This document shows positions 1 through 5,066 of a DNA stretch of 10,370 bases, piece after piece (positions within the stretch are counted from its first letter, which is position 1; the number at the start of each line of letters is the position of its first letter). Under the pieces are notes generated by a model that was not told the DNA's origin, made no database searches, and worked only from the letters and a program-made list of their open reading frames with translations. This DNA comes from Bacilli bacterium (GTDB taxonomy: Bacteria; Bacillota_I; Bacilli_A; RF39; UBA660): contig JAFPMR010000173.1 of the NCBI GenBank assembly GCA_017411235.1, forward strand, positions 1 to 10,370, read 5' to 3'. The position numbers and the translations under genes were made by a program.

Positions 1-1
1 T

Positions 2-358
2 AATATTGTATCAAAATCTATTGCTGAAAAAGGTGGAGTAGCTAACTATAGAGGTAAAACTAAGATATCTAAAAATGCTATTAATTCTAAAGCTAGTATT
101 AAATGTGATACCATCCTTTTAGATGATATATCTCATAGTGATACCTTCCCAACTAATATAGTTGGAAATAACTCTAGCGTCTTAGAACATGAAGCAACTA
201 TCTCTAAAGTATCAGCTGAAAAGATGTTCTATCTAGAATCCAAAGGATTATCTGAAGATCGAGCAAAAGAATTACTAATCATGGGTTTTATCTCTGATTT
301 CAAAAAAGAACTACCTATGGAATATGCAGTAGAATTAAATAGATTATTAAAAGAGTAG
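2..358 (+). CDS. sufB: SufB, Fe-S cluster assembly scaffold (3' end only)
   Basis: This is the C-terminal 118 residues of SufB, the scaffold subunit of the cytoplasmic SufBCD complex that builds Fe-S clusters; the 5' part lies outside the window. Visible family landmarks are a GGVANYRG segment, a Cys in IKCDTILLDD (codon 104-106) at the position of the conserved cluster or sulfur-handling cysteine, the LEHEATISK motif, and the family ending MGFISDFKKELPMEYAVELNRL. These form the end of the SufB/SufD beta-helix and the C-terminal helical part. The protein stops shortly after ELNRLLKE, slightly earlier than many Bacillus SufBs. In Firmicutes sufB usually ends the sufCDSUB operon, which fits the terminator that overlaps its stop codon. 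Identification is secure although only a fragment is visible. Confidence 0.95.
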   Translation, partial: NIVSKSIAEKGGVANYRGKTKISKNAINSKASIKCDTILLDDISHSDTFPTNIVGNNSSVLEHEATISKVSAEKMFYLESKGLSEDRAKELLIMGFISDFKKELPMEYAVELNRLLKE

Positions 359-373
359 ACATACTCTTTTTTT
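349..373 (+). terminator. Intrinsic terminator of sufB, overlapping its stop codon
   Basis: A perfect 9-bp stem (349-357 with 362-370) closes on a 4-nt loop GACA and runs into a T tract to 373. The TAG stop of sufB (356-358) sits at the junction of the 5' arm and the loop. Confidence 0.85.
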
Positions 374-399
374 GATATTATCTTCTTTTATGGTATAAT
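372..399 (+). promoter_or_regulatory. Sigma-A-type promoter of the alpha/beta-hydrolase gene
   Basis: TTGATA (372-377), a 16-bp spacer and TATAAT (394-399) preceded by TGG make an extended -10 promoter. The -35 box begins in the T tract of the sufB terminator, so terminator and promoter touch. The expected start is about 7 bases after the -10, giving a leader of roughly 20 nt with AAGGGG at 411-416. Confidence 0.8.
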
Positions 400-425
400 A
401 ACCGTCATTAAAGGGGCGCACAGCA

Positions 426-1460
426 ATGACAAAAATATATCCTGTTGGTAAATACAAAGAATCTAAAAAACTATTTATTAGAGAAATTACCCCAGACCAA
501 CTAGGTATGGCTTTTGCTCTTTCTTATAAAAAGTTAATAGTTGATGAAGAAAATGATGATTTAGATATAATTATCTTTGCCAATGGTAATAGGGTTAAAG
601 ACGTCAGTAAAGATAACTTACACCCATATCAAGAAAGAGATTATGTAAGTAAAATCTATAATTATTTTAAGAATAAAAATAGAAATTTAATGATATTTCA
701 TATTCTATTAGATCCAGATATATCTTTAAATATAGATTCTAAAATATTTGCTCACTATATAGATTTTCTAGCTAGTAAATCCAATGTAAAAACAATAAAT
801 CTAATTGGACATTCTAAATGTGGACCAGTATTCTTTAACATGCCTAAATACTTTAAAAATCCTACTAGTTTTGAAAAGACATCCTTAGTTACTACAGCAT
901 CTCCATTTGCAGGATGTTTAATTGCAACTCCAAACTTATTCTTTAAAGAAGTTAGAACAGTTATCGATAATACATTACCAGCACCATTAAATAATCTAGT
1001 ATTTAATGCTTTATCAAAATACTATAATGGTACATCTAGTAATTCTCGTATGGATAATGATATTGCACTACCAGGATTCGAGTCAGATAAATATGACCCT
1101 GATTTTATAAAAAAATTATTTGATTTAGAAAACATAAATGCCGTAAAACACCTAAGATACTATCATAACTTTACTACTGGAGTTGATGATACTTCTTTAA
1201 TTAAATCTCTTAAAAGAGGAGATTTTACAAGTGTTGGTTTATGTTTAATGGATCGTTACTTCATGAGCGAATTAACTGATGGTTTTATTGAAGTAAGTTC
1301 TCAAGAAAAAGTAAACGAACATCTTGACCATCCTTCTTCAAAAGTAACATCAGCAACTCATTATTTCTTGAGTCATGAAGATGAATTAGCTATCATTTTA
1401 GATTATATAAACAATAAACTTAATGAATTAGAAGAACAAAAAATATATTCTAAAAAATAA
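426..1460 (+). CDS. Putative alpha/beta-hydrolase (lipase/esterase-like), cytoplasmic
   Basis: This 344-residue protein has no signal peptide or membrane segment. It shows a lipase-like order of motifs: a hydrophobic strand (DIIIFANGN, about 47-55), a strand and nucleophile elbow NLIGHSKCG with Ser130 as likely nucleophile, a following strand ending in TTASPFAG (156-163) that resembles the T-P-H-x-G turn of lipases, an acid candidate Asp285 in LTDGFIEVSS, and a C-terminal His312 or His317 in THYFLSHED. The elbow carries Cys132 where a small residue, usually Gly, is normal. The fold is inferred from these motifs; the substrate is unknown. ATG is preceded by AAGGGG with 9-nt spacing. The gene has its own promoter and terminator. 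The next gene also encodes a protein with a likely Cys-His-Asp triad, but no shared pathway is evident. Confidence 0.75.
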   Translation: MTKIYPVGKYKESKKLFIREITPDQLGMAFALSYKKLIVDEENDDLDIIIFANGNRVKDVSKDNLHPYQERDYVSKIYNYFKNKNRNLMIFHILLDPDISLNIDSKIFAHYIDFLASKSNVKTINLIGHSKCGPVFFNMPKYFKNPTSFEKTSLVTTASPFAGCLIATPNLFFKEVRTVIDNTLPAPLNNLVFNALSKYYNGTSSNSRMDNDIALPGFESDKYDPDFIKKLFDLENINAVKHLRYYHNFTTGVDDTSLIKSLKRGDFTSVGLCLMDRYFMSELTDGFIEVSSQEKVNEHLDHPSSKVTSATHYFLSHEDELAIILDYINNKLNELEEQKIYSKK

Positions 1461-1482
1461 GAAGATTAAATCTTCTTTTTTT
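1459..1482 (+). terminator. Intrinsic terminator of the hydrolase gene
   Basis: An 8-bp stem (1459-1466 with 1470-1477) with a TAA loop is followed by T's to 1482. The gene's TAA stop (1458-1460) overlaps the base of the 5' arm. Confidence 0.8.
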
Positions 1483-1483
1483 A

Positions 1484-1492
1484 TGTTATAAT
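1484..1492 (+). promoter_or_regulatory. Extended -10 promoter of the transglutaminase-like gene
   Basis: TGTTATAAT begins two bases after the preceding terminator. No good -35 lies at 16-18 bp upstream, where the sequence is the terminator hairpin, so the TGN extension probably compensates. The ribosome site AGGAG (1504-1508) stands 7 nt before the ATG. Confidence 0.7.
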
Positions 1493-1515
1493 AACAAATC
1501 AAGAGGAGTGATATT

Positions 1516-2448
1516 ATGGACTTCTACAATACAATAAAAAATCTTGATGATGAACAAATAAGAGAACTAATATCTTTCAAAATAGATGAAGCCAGATATC
1601 GTTCTCAAGCATTTACTTCTAGATTCATTGGTGTTGATTGTGATATCAATCCAACACTATCTATAGATGGAGAAGTAGAACCAGATAGTCAATGTATGTG
1701 GCAAGGTTTCATACCTGAAGATGTAAAAATAATCTATTCCTTTGTAAAAGATAAAGATGGTTATACAGTTAACAATGGTTGTTACTATTATGTAAAAGAT
1801 CATGACTATCTTTATGAATTTGCTAAGTATATCAAAGATAAAGATATCAAAAAAGAAAGTGAATTTTTATGTCATGTTTATAACTTTATTGAAAACTATT
1901 TCTATAGTTTAACAAGACATGATCAAGAACGTATGGCCATGCATCGTCCTTTATTAGATAAAGAAGGAAGATACATTCCTCCTACATCAGAACATCTATT
2001 TAGTGACTTTAAAAACTCTAATAGTGCGTTATGTAGTGAATACAGTGTAATGGCTCAAAACATCTTATCAATATTTGGTTATGTAATGATTTACTTTGGC
2101 GGCTCAGTAAACAGTCCTACAGGTAAAGGGGGCCATGCCTTTAACTTTACTCTAGTAGGAGAAACACCATGCATAGTAGATTTTACTATTCCTGTAAATG
2201 TCTATAACCTAGAAGGTAGAATAATAAGACAATCTCCTTTCCTAGGAGCAATAAATGACTTTACTACTGAAACACTAAAGAGGCATATCTCTGAACATGA
2301 ACCATATGACTTTAAGGAATACTTTAGTGTAGATATGGGATTTAAAGAAAAACTATATCCTAATGGTAAAAATAGAACTTATGTAATAGGAAATGTAGAA
2401 GTATTTAATAAGAGTAATCATACTTTACAAAAGAGCATCAATAAATAA
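1516..2448 (+). CDS. Transglutaminase-like (papain-fold) domain protein
   Basis: This 310-residue soluble protein lacks a signal peptide. The transglutaminase-like core is suggested by Cys173 at the head of a helix (ALCSEYSVMAQNIL), His207 in a strand (GGHAFNFTLVG) and Asp222 in the next strand (CIVDFTIP). That is the Cys, His, Asp order and spacing of this superfamily, in which the domain acts as a cysteine peptidase, amidase or cross-linker. The first 165 residues have no recognisable domain; they contain a likely helical start and YYYVKDHDYLYEFAKYI, perhaps a lid or substrate module. Whether it is a peptidase or a transferase cannot be told. It has its own extended -10 promoter and AGGAG site, and its last codons lie inside the terminator hairpin. 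The triad is seen; activity is inferred. Confidence 0.7.
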   Translation: MDFYNTIKNLDDEQIRELISFKIDEARYRSQAFTSRFIGVDCDINPTLSIDGEVEPDSQCMWQGFIPEDVKIIYSFVKDKDGYTVNNGCYYYVKDHDYLYEFAKYIKDKDIKKESEFLCHVYNFIENYFYSLTRHDQERMAMHRPLLDKEGRYIPPTSEHLFSDFKNSNSALCSEYSVMAQNILSIFGYVMIYFGGSVNSPTGKGGHAFNFTLVGETPCIVDFTIPVNVYNLEGRIIRQSPFLGAINDFTTETLKRHISEHEPYDFKEYFSVDMGFKEKLYPNGKNRTYVIGNVEVFNKSNHTLQKSINK

Positions 2449-2459
2449 TGCTCTTTTTT
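2429..2459 (+). terminator. Intrinsic terminator of the transglutaminase-like gene
   Basis: A perfect 10-bp stem (2429-2438 with 2448-2457) encloses a 9-nt loop and ends in T's to 2459. The last codons of the gene (KSINK) and the TAA stop at 2446-2448 are within the hairpin. Confidence 0.85.
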
Positions 2460-2467
2460 ATATGTGG

Positions 2468-2476
2468 TGATATTAT
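2468..2476 (+). promoter_or_regulatory. Possible extended -10 promoter of the 2501 gene
   Basis: TGATATTAT is one mismatch from an extended -10 consensus, but there is no -35 match upstream, only the terminator's 3' arm. It is offered because the hairpin just before it would otherwise leave the next gene without a promoter. Confidence 0.4.
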
Positions 2477-2482
2477 TAAAAT

Positions 2483-2491
2483 AGGAAGAGG
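2483..2491 (+). promoter_or_regulatory. Ribosome-binding site that decides the 2501 start
   Basis: AGGAAGAGG ends 9 nt before ATG 2501 and directly abuts an in-frame TTG at 2492. The spacing favours the ATG; a TTG start would leave no spacer after GAGG. Confidence 0.6.
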
Positions 2492-2500
2492 TTGTATAGT

Positions 2501-3256
2501 ATGAATGAAAATATGAAATATGAAACCGCTAAAGATATAGAAGAAAGAGAACAAGCAATAAAAGCTGCTAAAATGAAAAAAAGAAGTATCATCGATACTA
2601 TTATAGTTCTAATTATATTTGCTGGTATAGGAGCATTTGCATATACTAAAAAAGACTCCTTTATACCTAAAAAAACAAATACAGAACAAAAACAAGAAGA
2701 AAAAGTAAAAGATCCAAATGAAGAACCAGAAGAAGAACTTACTTTTCAGTCTCTTGAAAAGAAAAGACCTTTTAGTGTTGAAATATCTTTAAATGGTAAT
2801 AAACATACCATCTCATCTTCTCAAACAGGAGATATAATTACTCTTAAACTTGATGATAAAATCTTAAAAGAAGAAGACGCTGGAGGTTATGGTCTTAAAG
2901 GCTACATGATAATAAAAGGAGCAGATGATAAAGAATACTTTATTTTACATTACTGGTCATTTGCTGATTATTATGAATTCTATAATGAAGAAGGTAAACC
3001 ATTAAAAACACTTACTAATAGAATTCATGAATTAGAATGTGAAGCAATACCGGGTAGAATAGGTCAAGAAGAATTACCAAACTTCATAGCTACTAATAAA
3101 GTAATACATACTTATAAATATCATCCAAATACTTTCCAAAACGAAGGTAGCCCAATCAAAGTAGATGAATACGAAATAGAAGTAAAAAATGACTTAGTAA
3201 TTGAATCACCAACTGGTAAAGAACTAGAAGGATACGTTTCTAATTGCGAAGGTTAA
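2501..3256 (+). CDS. Single-pass membrane protein of unknown function
   Basis: No family is recognised in this 251-residue protein. It begins with about 29 charged, probably helical residues rich in Glu and Lys, followed by one hydrophobic segment (about 30-48, IIDTIIVLIIFAGIGAFAYT), a Lys/Glu/Pro-rich linker (50-80) and a C-terminal domain (about 81-251) that looks beta-rich. KMKKR before the membrane segment suggests the N-terminus stays inside and the C-terminal domain faces outward. That domain has an aromatic patch (HYWSFADYYEFY, 150-161) and only two cysteines (180 and 249), which could form a disulfide outside the cell. The ATG start is preferred over an in-frame TTG nine bases upstream because of ribosome-site spacing. 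It appears to be transcribed alone. The topology is a prediction. Confidence 0.7.
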   Translation: MNENMKYETAKDIEEREQAIKAAKMKKRSIIDTIIVLIIFAGIGAFAYTKKDSFIPKKTNTEQKQEEKVKDPNEEPEEELTFQSLEKKRPFSVEISLNGNKHTISSSQTGDIITLKLDDKILKEEDAGGYGLKGYMIIKGADDKEYFILHYWSFADYYEFYNEEGKPLKTLTNRIHELECEAIPGRIGQEELPNFIATNKVIHTYKYHPNTFQNEGSPIKVDEYEIEVKNDLVIESPTGKELEGYVSNCEG

Positions 3257-3275
3257 AAAACTATCAAAAAAAATT

Positions 3276-3313
3276 AAAAGAACTATAAACAAAAAGTTTA
3301 TAGCTCTTTTTTT
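3276..3313 (+). terminator. Strong intrinsic terminator after the 2501 gene
   Basis: An 8-bp stem (3283-3290 with 3296-3303), one A-C mismatch and six more pairs (3276-3281 with 3305-3310) surround an A5 loop and end in T's to 3313. Unlike most terminators here, it starts about 20 nt after the stop codon. Confidence 0.85.
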
Positions 3314-3381
3314 ATCTAAAAAAATAGTTTGTCTAAACCAAAAAATCATTTTGTTAATAACTAGCTACTTATAAACAAAAA
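3284..3381 (+). repeat. 12-bp direct repeat TATAAACAAAAA
   Basis: TATAAACAAAAA occurs at 3284-3295, in the 5' arm and loop of the terminator, and again at 3370-3381, between that terminator and the ssb promoter. It may be chance in AT-rich DNA. Confidence 0.35.
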
Positions 3382-3389
3382 ACACTCAT

Positions 3390-3418
3390 TTGCAAGATAA
3401 TTCCTAATCATTTATTAT
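3390..3418 (+). promoter_or_regulatory. Promoter of ssb and the small membrane gene
   Basis: TTGCAA (3390-3395), a 17-bp spacer and TATTAT (3413-3418) lie just upstream of ssb. The predicted transcript would start around 3425, right before the AAAGGAGG ribosome site (3427-3434), giving a leader of only about 15 nt. The rest of the 184-base gap from 3257 holds the preceding terminator and AT-rich sequence in which I see no gene. Confidence 0.65.
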
Positions 3419-3440
3419 CACATTCGAAAGGAGGAATTAC

Positions 3441-3782
3441 ATGCTTAATCAAGTAGTACTTGTAGGAAGACTAACTGACGATTTAACAGTTACTGAATAC
3501 GAAAAAGGTAAAAAAGTAAGTACTTTAATTCTAGCAGTACAAAGAACTACAAAAAACTCAGATGGTATCTATGAAGCAGACTTTATTAAATGTACCTTAT
3601 GGAATGCCATTGCTGACTCTACAGCAGAATACTGCAAAAAAGGAGATATTGTAGGAATCAAAGGAAGACTACAAGTATCTAGTTATGAAGACAAAGAAGG
3701 AAAGAAACAATATTCAACTGAAGTTATTGCTGAAAAAGTAACATTCTTATCAAGCAAGAATTCAGAGGAAGAAAAAGAATAG
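3441..3782 (+). CDS. ssb: Single-stranded DNA-binding protein, short form
   Basis: This is an OB-fold SSB that coats single-stranded DNA in replication, repair or DNA uptake. Family signatures are MLNQVVLVGRLTDD at the start, the strand TLILAVQR (28-35), ADFIKCTLWNAIADSTAEYCKKGD (46-69), GIKGRLQVSSYEDKEGKKQYSTEV (72-95) and VIAEKVTFL. At 113 residues it stops soon after the OB fold with SEEEKE. It therefore lacks the long linker and the DDDLPF-type tip that classic SSBs use to recruit partner proteins. In length it resembles the competence-associated SsbB of Bacillus subtilis rather than SsbA, and it does not lie between rpsF and rpsR. The ribosome site AAAGGAGG with 6-nt spacing is near perfect. 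The SSB family is sure; the SsbB-like role is inferred. Confidence 0.93.
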   Translation: MLNQVVLVGRLTDDLTVTEYEKGKKVSTLILAVQRTTKNSDGIYEADFIKCTLWNAIADSTAEYCKKGDIVGIKGRLQVSSYEDKEGKKQYSTEVIAEKVTFLSSKNSEEEKE

Positions 3783-3791
3783 GGGGATTAA

Positions 3792-3890
3792 ATGAAAATA
3801 ATAATATTCATGGCTGGTTTAGTACTAGGAGAATTAGTAGGAGTAACATTAATGTGTATGCTCCAAATAAATAAAAAAAGTGAACAATAA
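3792..3890 (+). CDS. 32-residue membrane mini-protein, DUF3789-like
   Basis: A short open frame starts 9 bases after the ssb stop, with AGGGGG overlapping that stop as ribosome site. It encodes a 32-residue protein with one hydrophobic helix (about residues 2-24, with the GLVLGELVG glycine pattern and MCMLQ) and a charged NKKSEQ tail. The glycine-spaced helix followed by M/V-C-M-L-Q resembles the small DUF3789 family of Firmicutes and their phages, whose function is unknown; this match is from memory. Co-transcription with ssb is likely because no promoter or terminator separates them. Its last codons lie in a hairpin that terminates the opposite strand. The length alone gives weak coding support, but the ribosome site, position and membrane pattern agree. 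Confidence 0.65.
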   Translation: MKIIIFMAGLVLGELVGVTLMCMLQINKKSEQ

Positions 3891-3898
3891 AGTTCACT
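3873..3898 (-). terminator. Minus-strand terminator of the 3917-4915 gene
   Basis: A 7-bp stem (AGTGAAC 3879-3885 with GTTCACT 3892-3898) is preceded on the + strand by seven A's, which become a T tract when read on the minus strand. There is no T tract on the + side. It therefore terminates the minus-strand gene, about 19 nt past its stop, within the end of the mini-protein gene. Confidence 0.75.
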
Positions 3899-3916
3899 CC
3901 ATTAATACATCATCTC

Positions 3917-4915
3917 TCAAAAAGTTAATTCATCTAATAAATATGTTGGATTAACTTTTTTTAAAGTTTTTTCTCTTTTCTCTTCATGTGTTTTTCTTCT
4001 ATTTTCATTAAATCTCTCAGGAGTTTCTTGTAAATGAATAAAACGTTCTAGCATGTTTCTTCTTGTACTCTCTAAAACTGGTATTCTAATTCTACCCATT
4101 ACAGCAAGTAAAATAGAGTAACCATGAGATGTCATTTCATCATTAGTCTTTATTTCACTAGGTAAAGTATTAGCTGAATCTTCATACAAGTCTCCAATCA
4201 TTAAACCTAAAGTATATTTTCTATAGAAAGGCTTTTGTTCCTCTGTACAACCTAATTCATCTAATTGATTTAAAGGATCTAAACCTTGAATAAAATATTC
4301 CCAAGTAATTTCAGAAGCTTCTTCCTTGCTATAACCTCTATTTAGATAATAACCATATAACTTAGAAACAATTTCTCTTAGTTTTTGATTTAGAGTATAT
4401 ACTTCAGCTGGGAATGCAATAGTATAGAATCTATCTAATACAGAATCATTTCCATCTTCCTTAATTTTATTTTTATTTTCATAGAATGATTGAGGAACAG
4501 AAGCATTACGATAGAATGACTCTATTAATGCACTACCAAACATATCATTATTAAAGAATAAATCTTCAATATCTTTCATATCAGATGAAGATAAGAAACT
4601 TAAAACAGTTTTACTCTTTTCATCACTATAACGATTAATGTAATATTGAGTAACTAAATAAGCTATTAACTTAGTATAATCACCTTGTTCCAAAACACTA
4701 GCTTGTGAAACAAATACATATATAGCATCCATTAAATCATCACAAAATATCTTATCTGCATTAGCTTTAATGAATTCACCATCACTATCAAAAGGAACGC
4801 CATTTTCATCATGATATAATTCATTAAGTTCATTAGAATTCAAATCATACATATACTTCATCATTTGATCAAATTCATCTTTTAATATTTCTATTAAATA
4901 TTTTTCAAAATTCAT
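3917..4915 (-). CDS. Hypothetical protein, soluble and helical
   Basis: I do not recognise this 332-residue protein. It has no signal peptide or membrane segment and reads as mostly alpha-helical and acidic in its first two thirds. Visible stretches are an N-terminal helix (MNFEKYLIEILKDEFDQMM), an acidic loop (DENGVPFDSDGE, 36-47), a conserved-looking core (REIVSKLYGYYLNRGYSKEE, 180-199, through ITWEYFIQGLDP, 203-214) and a basic tail rich in Arg, Lys and Glu (about 304-320) before NPTYLLDELTF. No catalytic motif stands out. The upstream GGGTGG (4920-4925) is a mediocre ribosome site 4 nt before the ATG. It ends in TGA, the only such stop here, and its 3' end interlocks with the terminators of the convergent ssb transcript. 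The gene is convincing as a coding region; the function is unknown. Confidence 0.8.
   Translation of the reverse strand: MNFEKYLIEILKDEFDQMMKYMYDLNSNELNELYHDENGVPFDSDGEFIKANADKIFCDDLMDAIYVFVSQASVLEQGDYTKLIAYLVTQYYINRYSDEKSKTVLSFLSSSDMKDIEDLFFNNDMFGSALIESFYRNASVPQSFYENKNKIKEDGNDSVLDRFYTIAFPAEVYTLNQKLREIVSKLYGYYLNRGYSKEEASEITWEYFIQGLDPLNQLDELGCTEEQKPFYRKYTLGLMIGDLYEDSANTLPSEIKTNDEMTSHGYSILLAVMGRIRIPVLESTRRNMLERFIHLQETPERFNENRRKTHEEKREKTLKKVNPTYLLDELTF
3919..3962 (+). terminator. Terminator of the ssb/mini-protein transcript, inside the convergent gene
   Basis: A perfect 11-bp AT-rich stem (3919-3929 with 3950-3960) has a 20-nt loop and a T tract to 3962. It uses the last codons of the convergent minus-strand gene. 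On the minus strand the tail after the stem is weaker, so its main direction is probably +. Confidence 0.65.
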
Positions 4916-4935
4916 AAAACCACCCAGTAAGACAT

Positions 4936-4964
4936 ATTATAAAATTGATGTTTACAAAAATAAA
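4936..4964 (-). promoter_or_regulatory. Probable promoter of the 4915 minus-strand gene
   Basis: Read on the minus strand, TATAAT (4936-4941) lies about 21 nt before the ATG. The hexamer 17 bp further upstream is only TTTATT (4959-4964), so the -35 is weak. Confidence 0.45.
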
Positions 4965-4981
4965 GAAAAAAATATATACAA

Positions 4982-5010
4982 TTGAAAAATTTAACATAAT
5001 TTGCTATAAT
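4982..5010 (+). promoter_or_regulatory. Strong promoter of the RNase J homologue
   Basis: TTGAAA (4982-4987), a 17-bp spacer and TGC-TATAAT (5002-5010) make a near-consensus extended -10 promoter. It drives a leader of about 50 nt that contains TTTAGAAAA twice (5029-5037 and 5045-5053). Confidence 0.85.
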
Positions 5011-5066
5011 TACCTAGACACAAGCCTTTTTAGAAAATTAAAAATTTAGAAAAGAGATGTTTTTTT

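Noticed and set aside
2492..2500. TTG start for the 2501 protein
   Set aside because: It directly abuts the ribosome site; the ATG nine bases on has proper spacing.
3284..3381. 12-bp direct repeat as an attenuator or CRISPR-like element
   Set aside because: There are only two copies of an A-rich word with no spacing pattern; the terminator hairpin does not need the second copy.
3879..3898. Hairpin as a + strand terminator for ssb
   Set aside because: No T tract follows on the + strand; the T tract lies on the minus side, so it is assigned to the minus gene.
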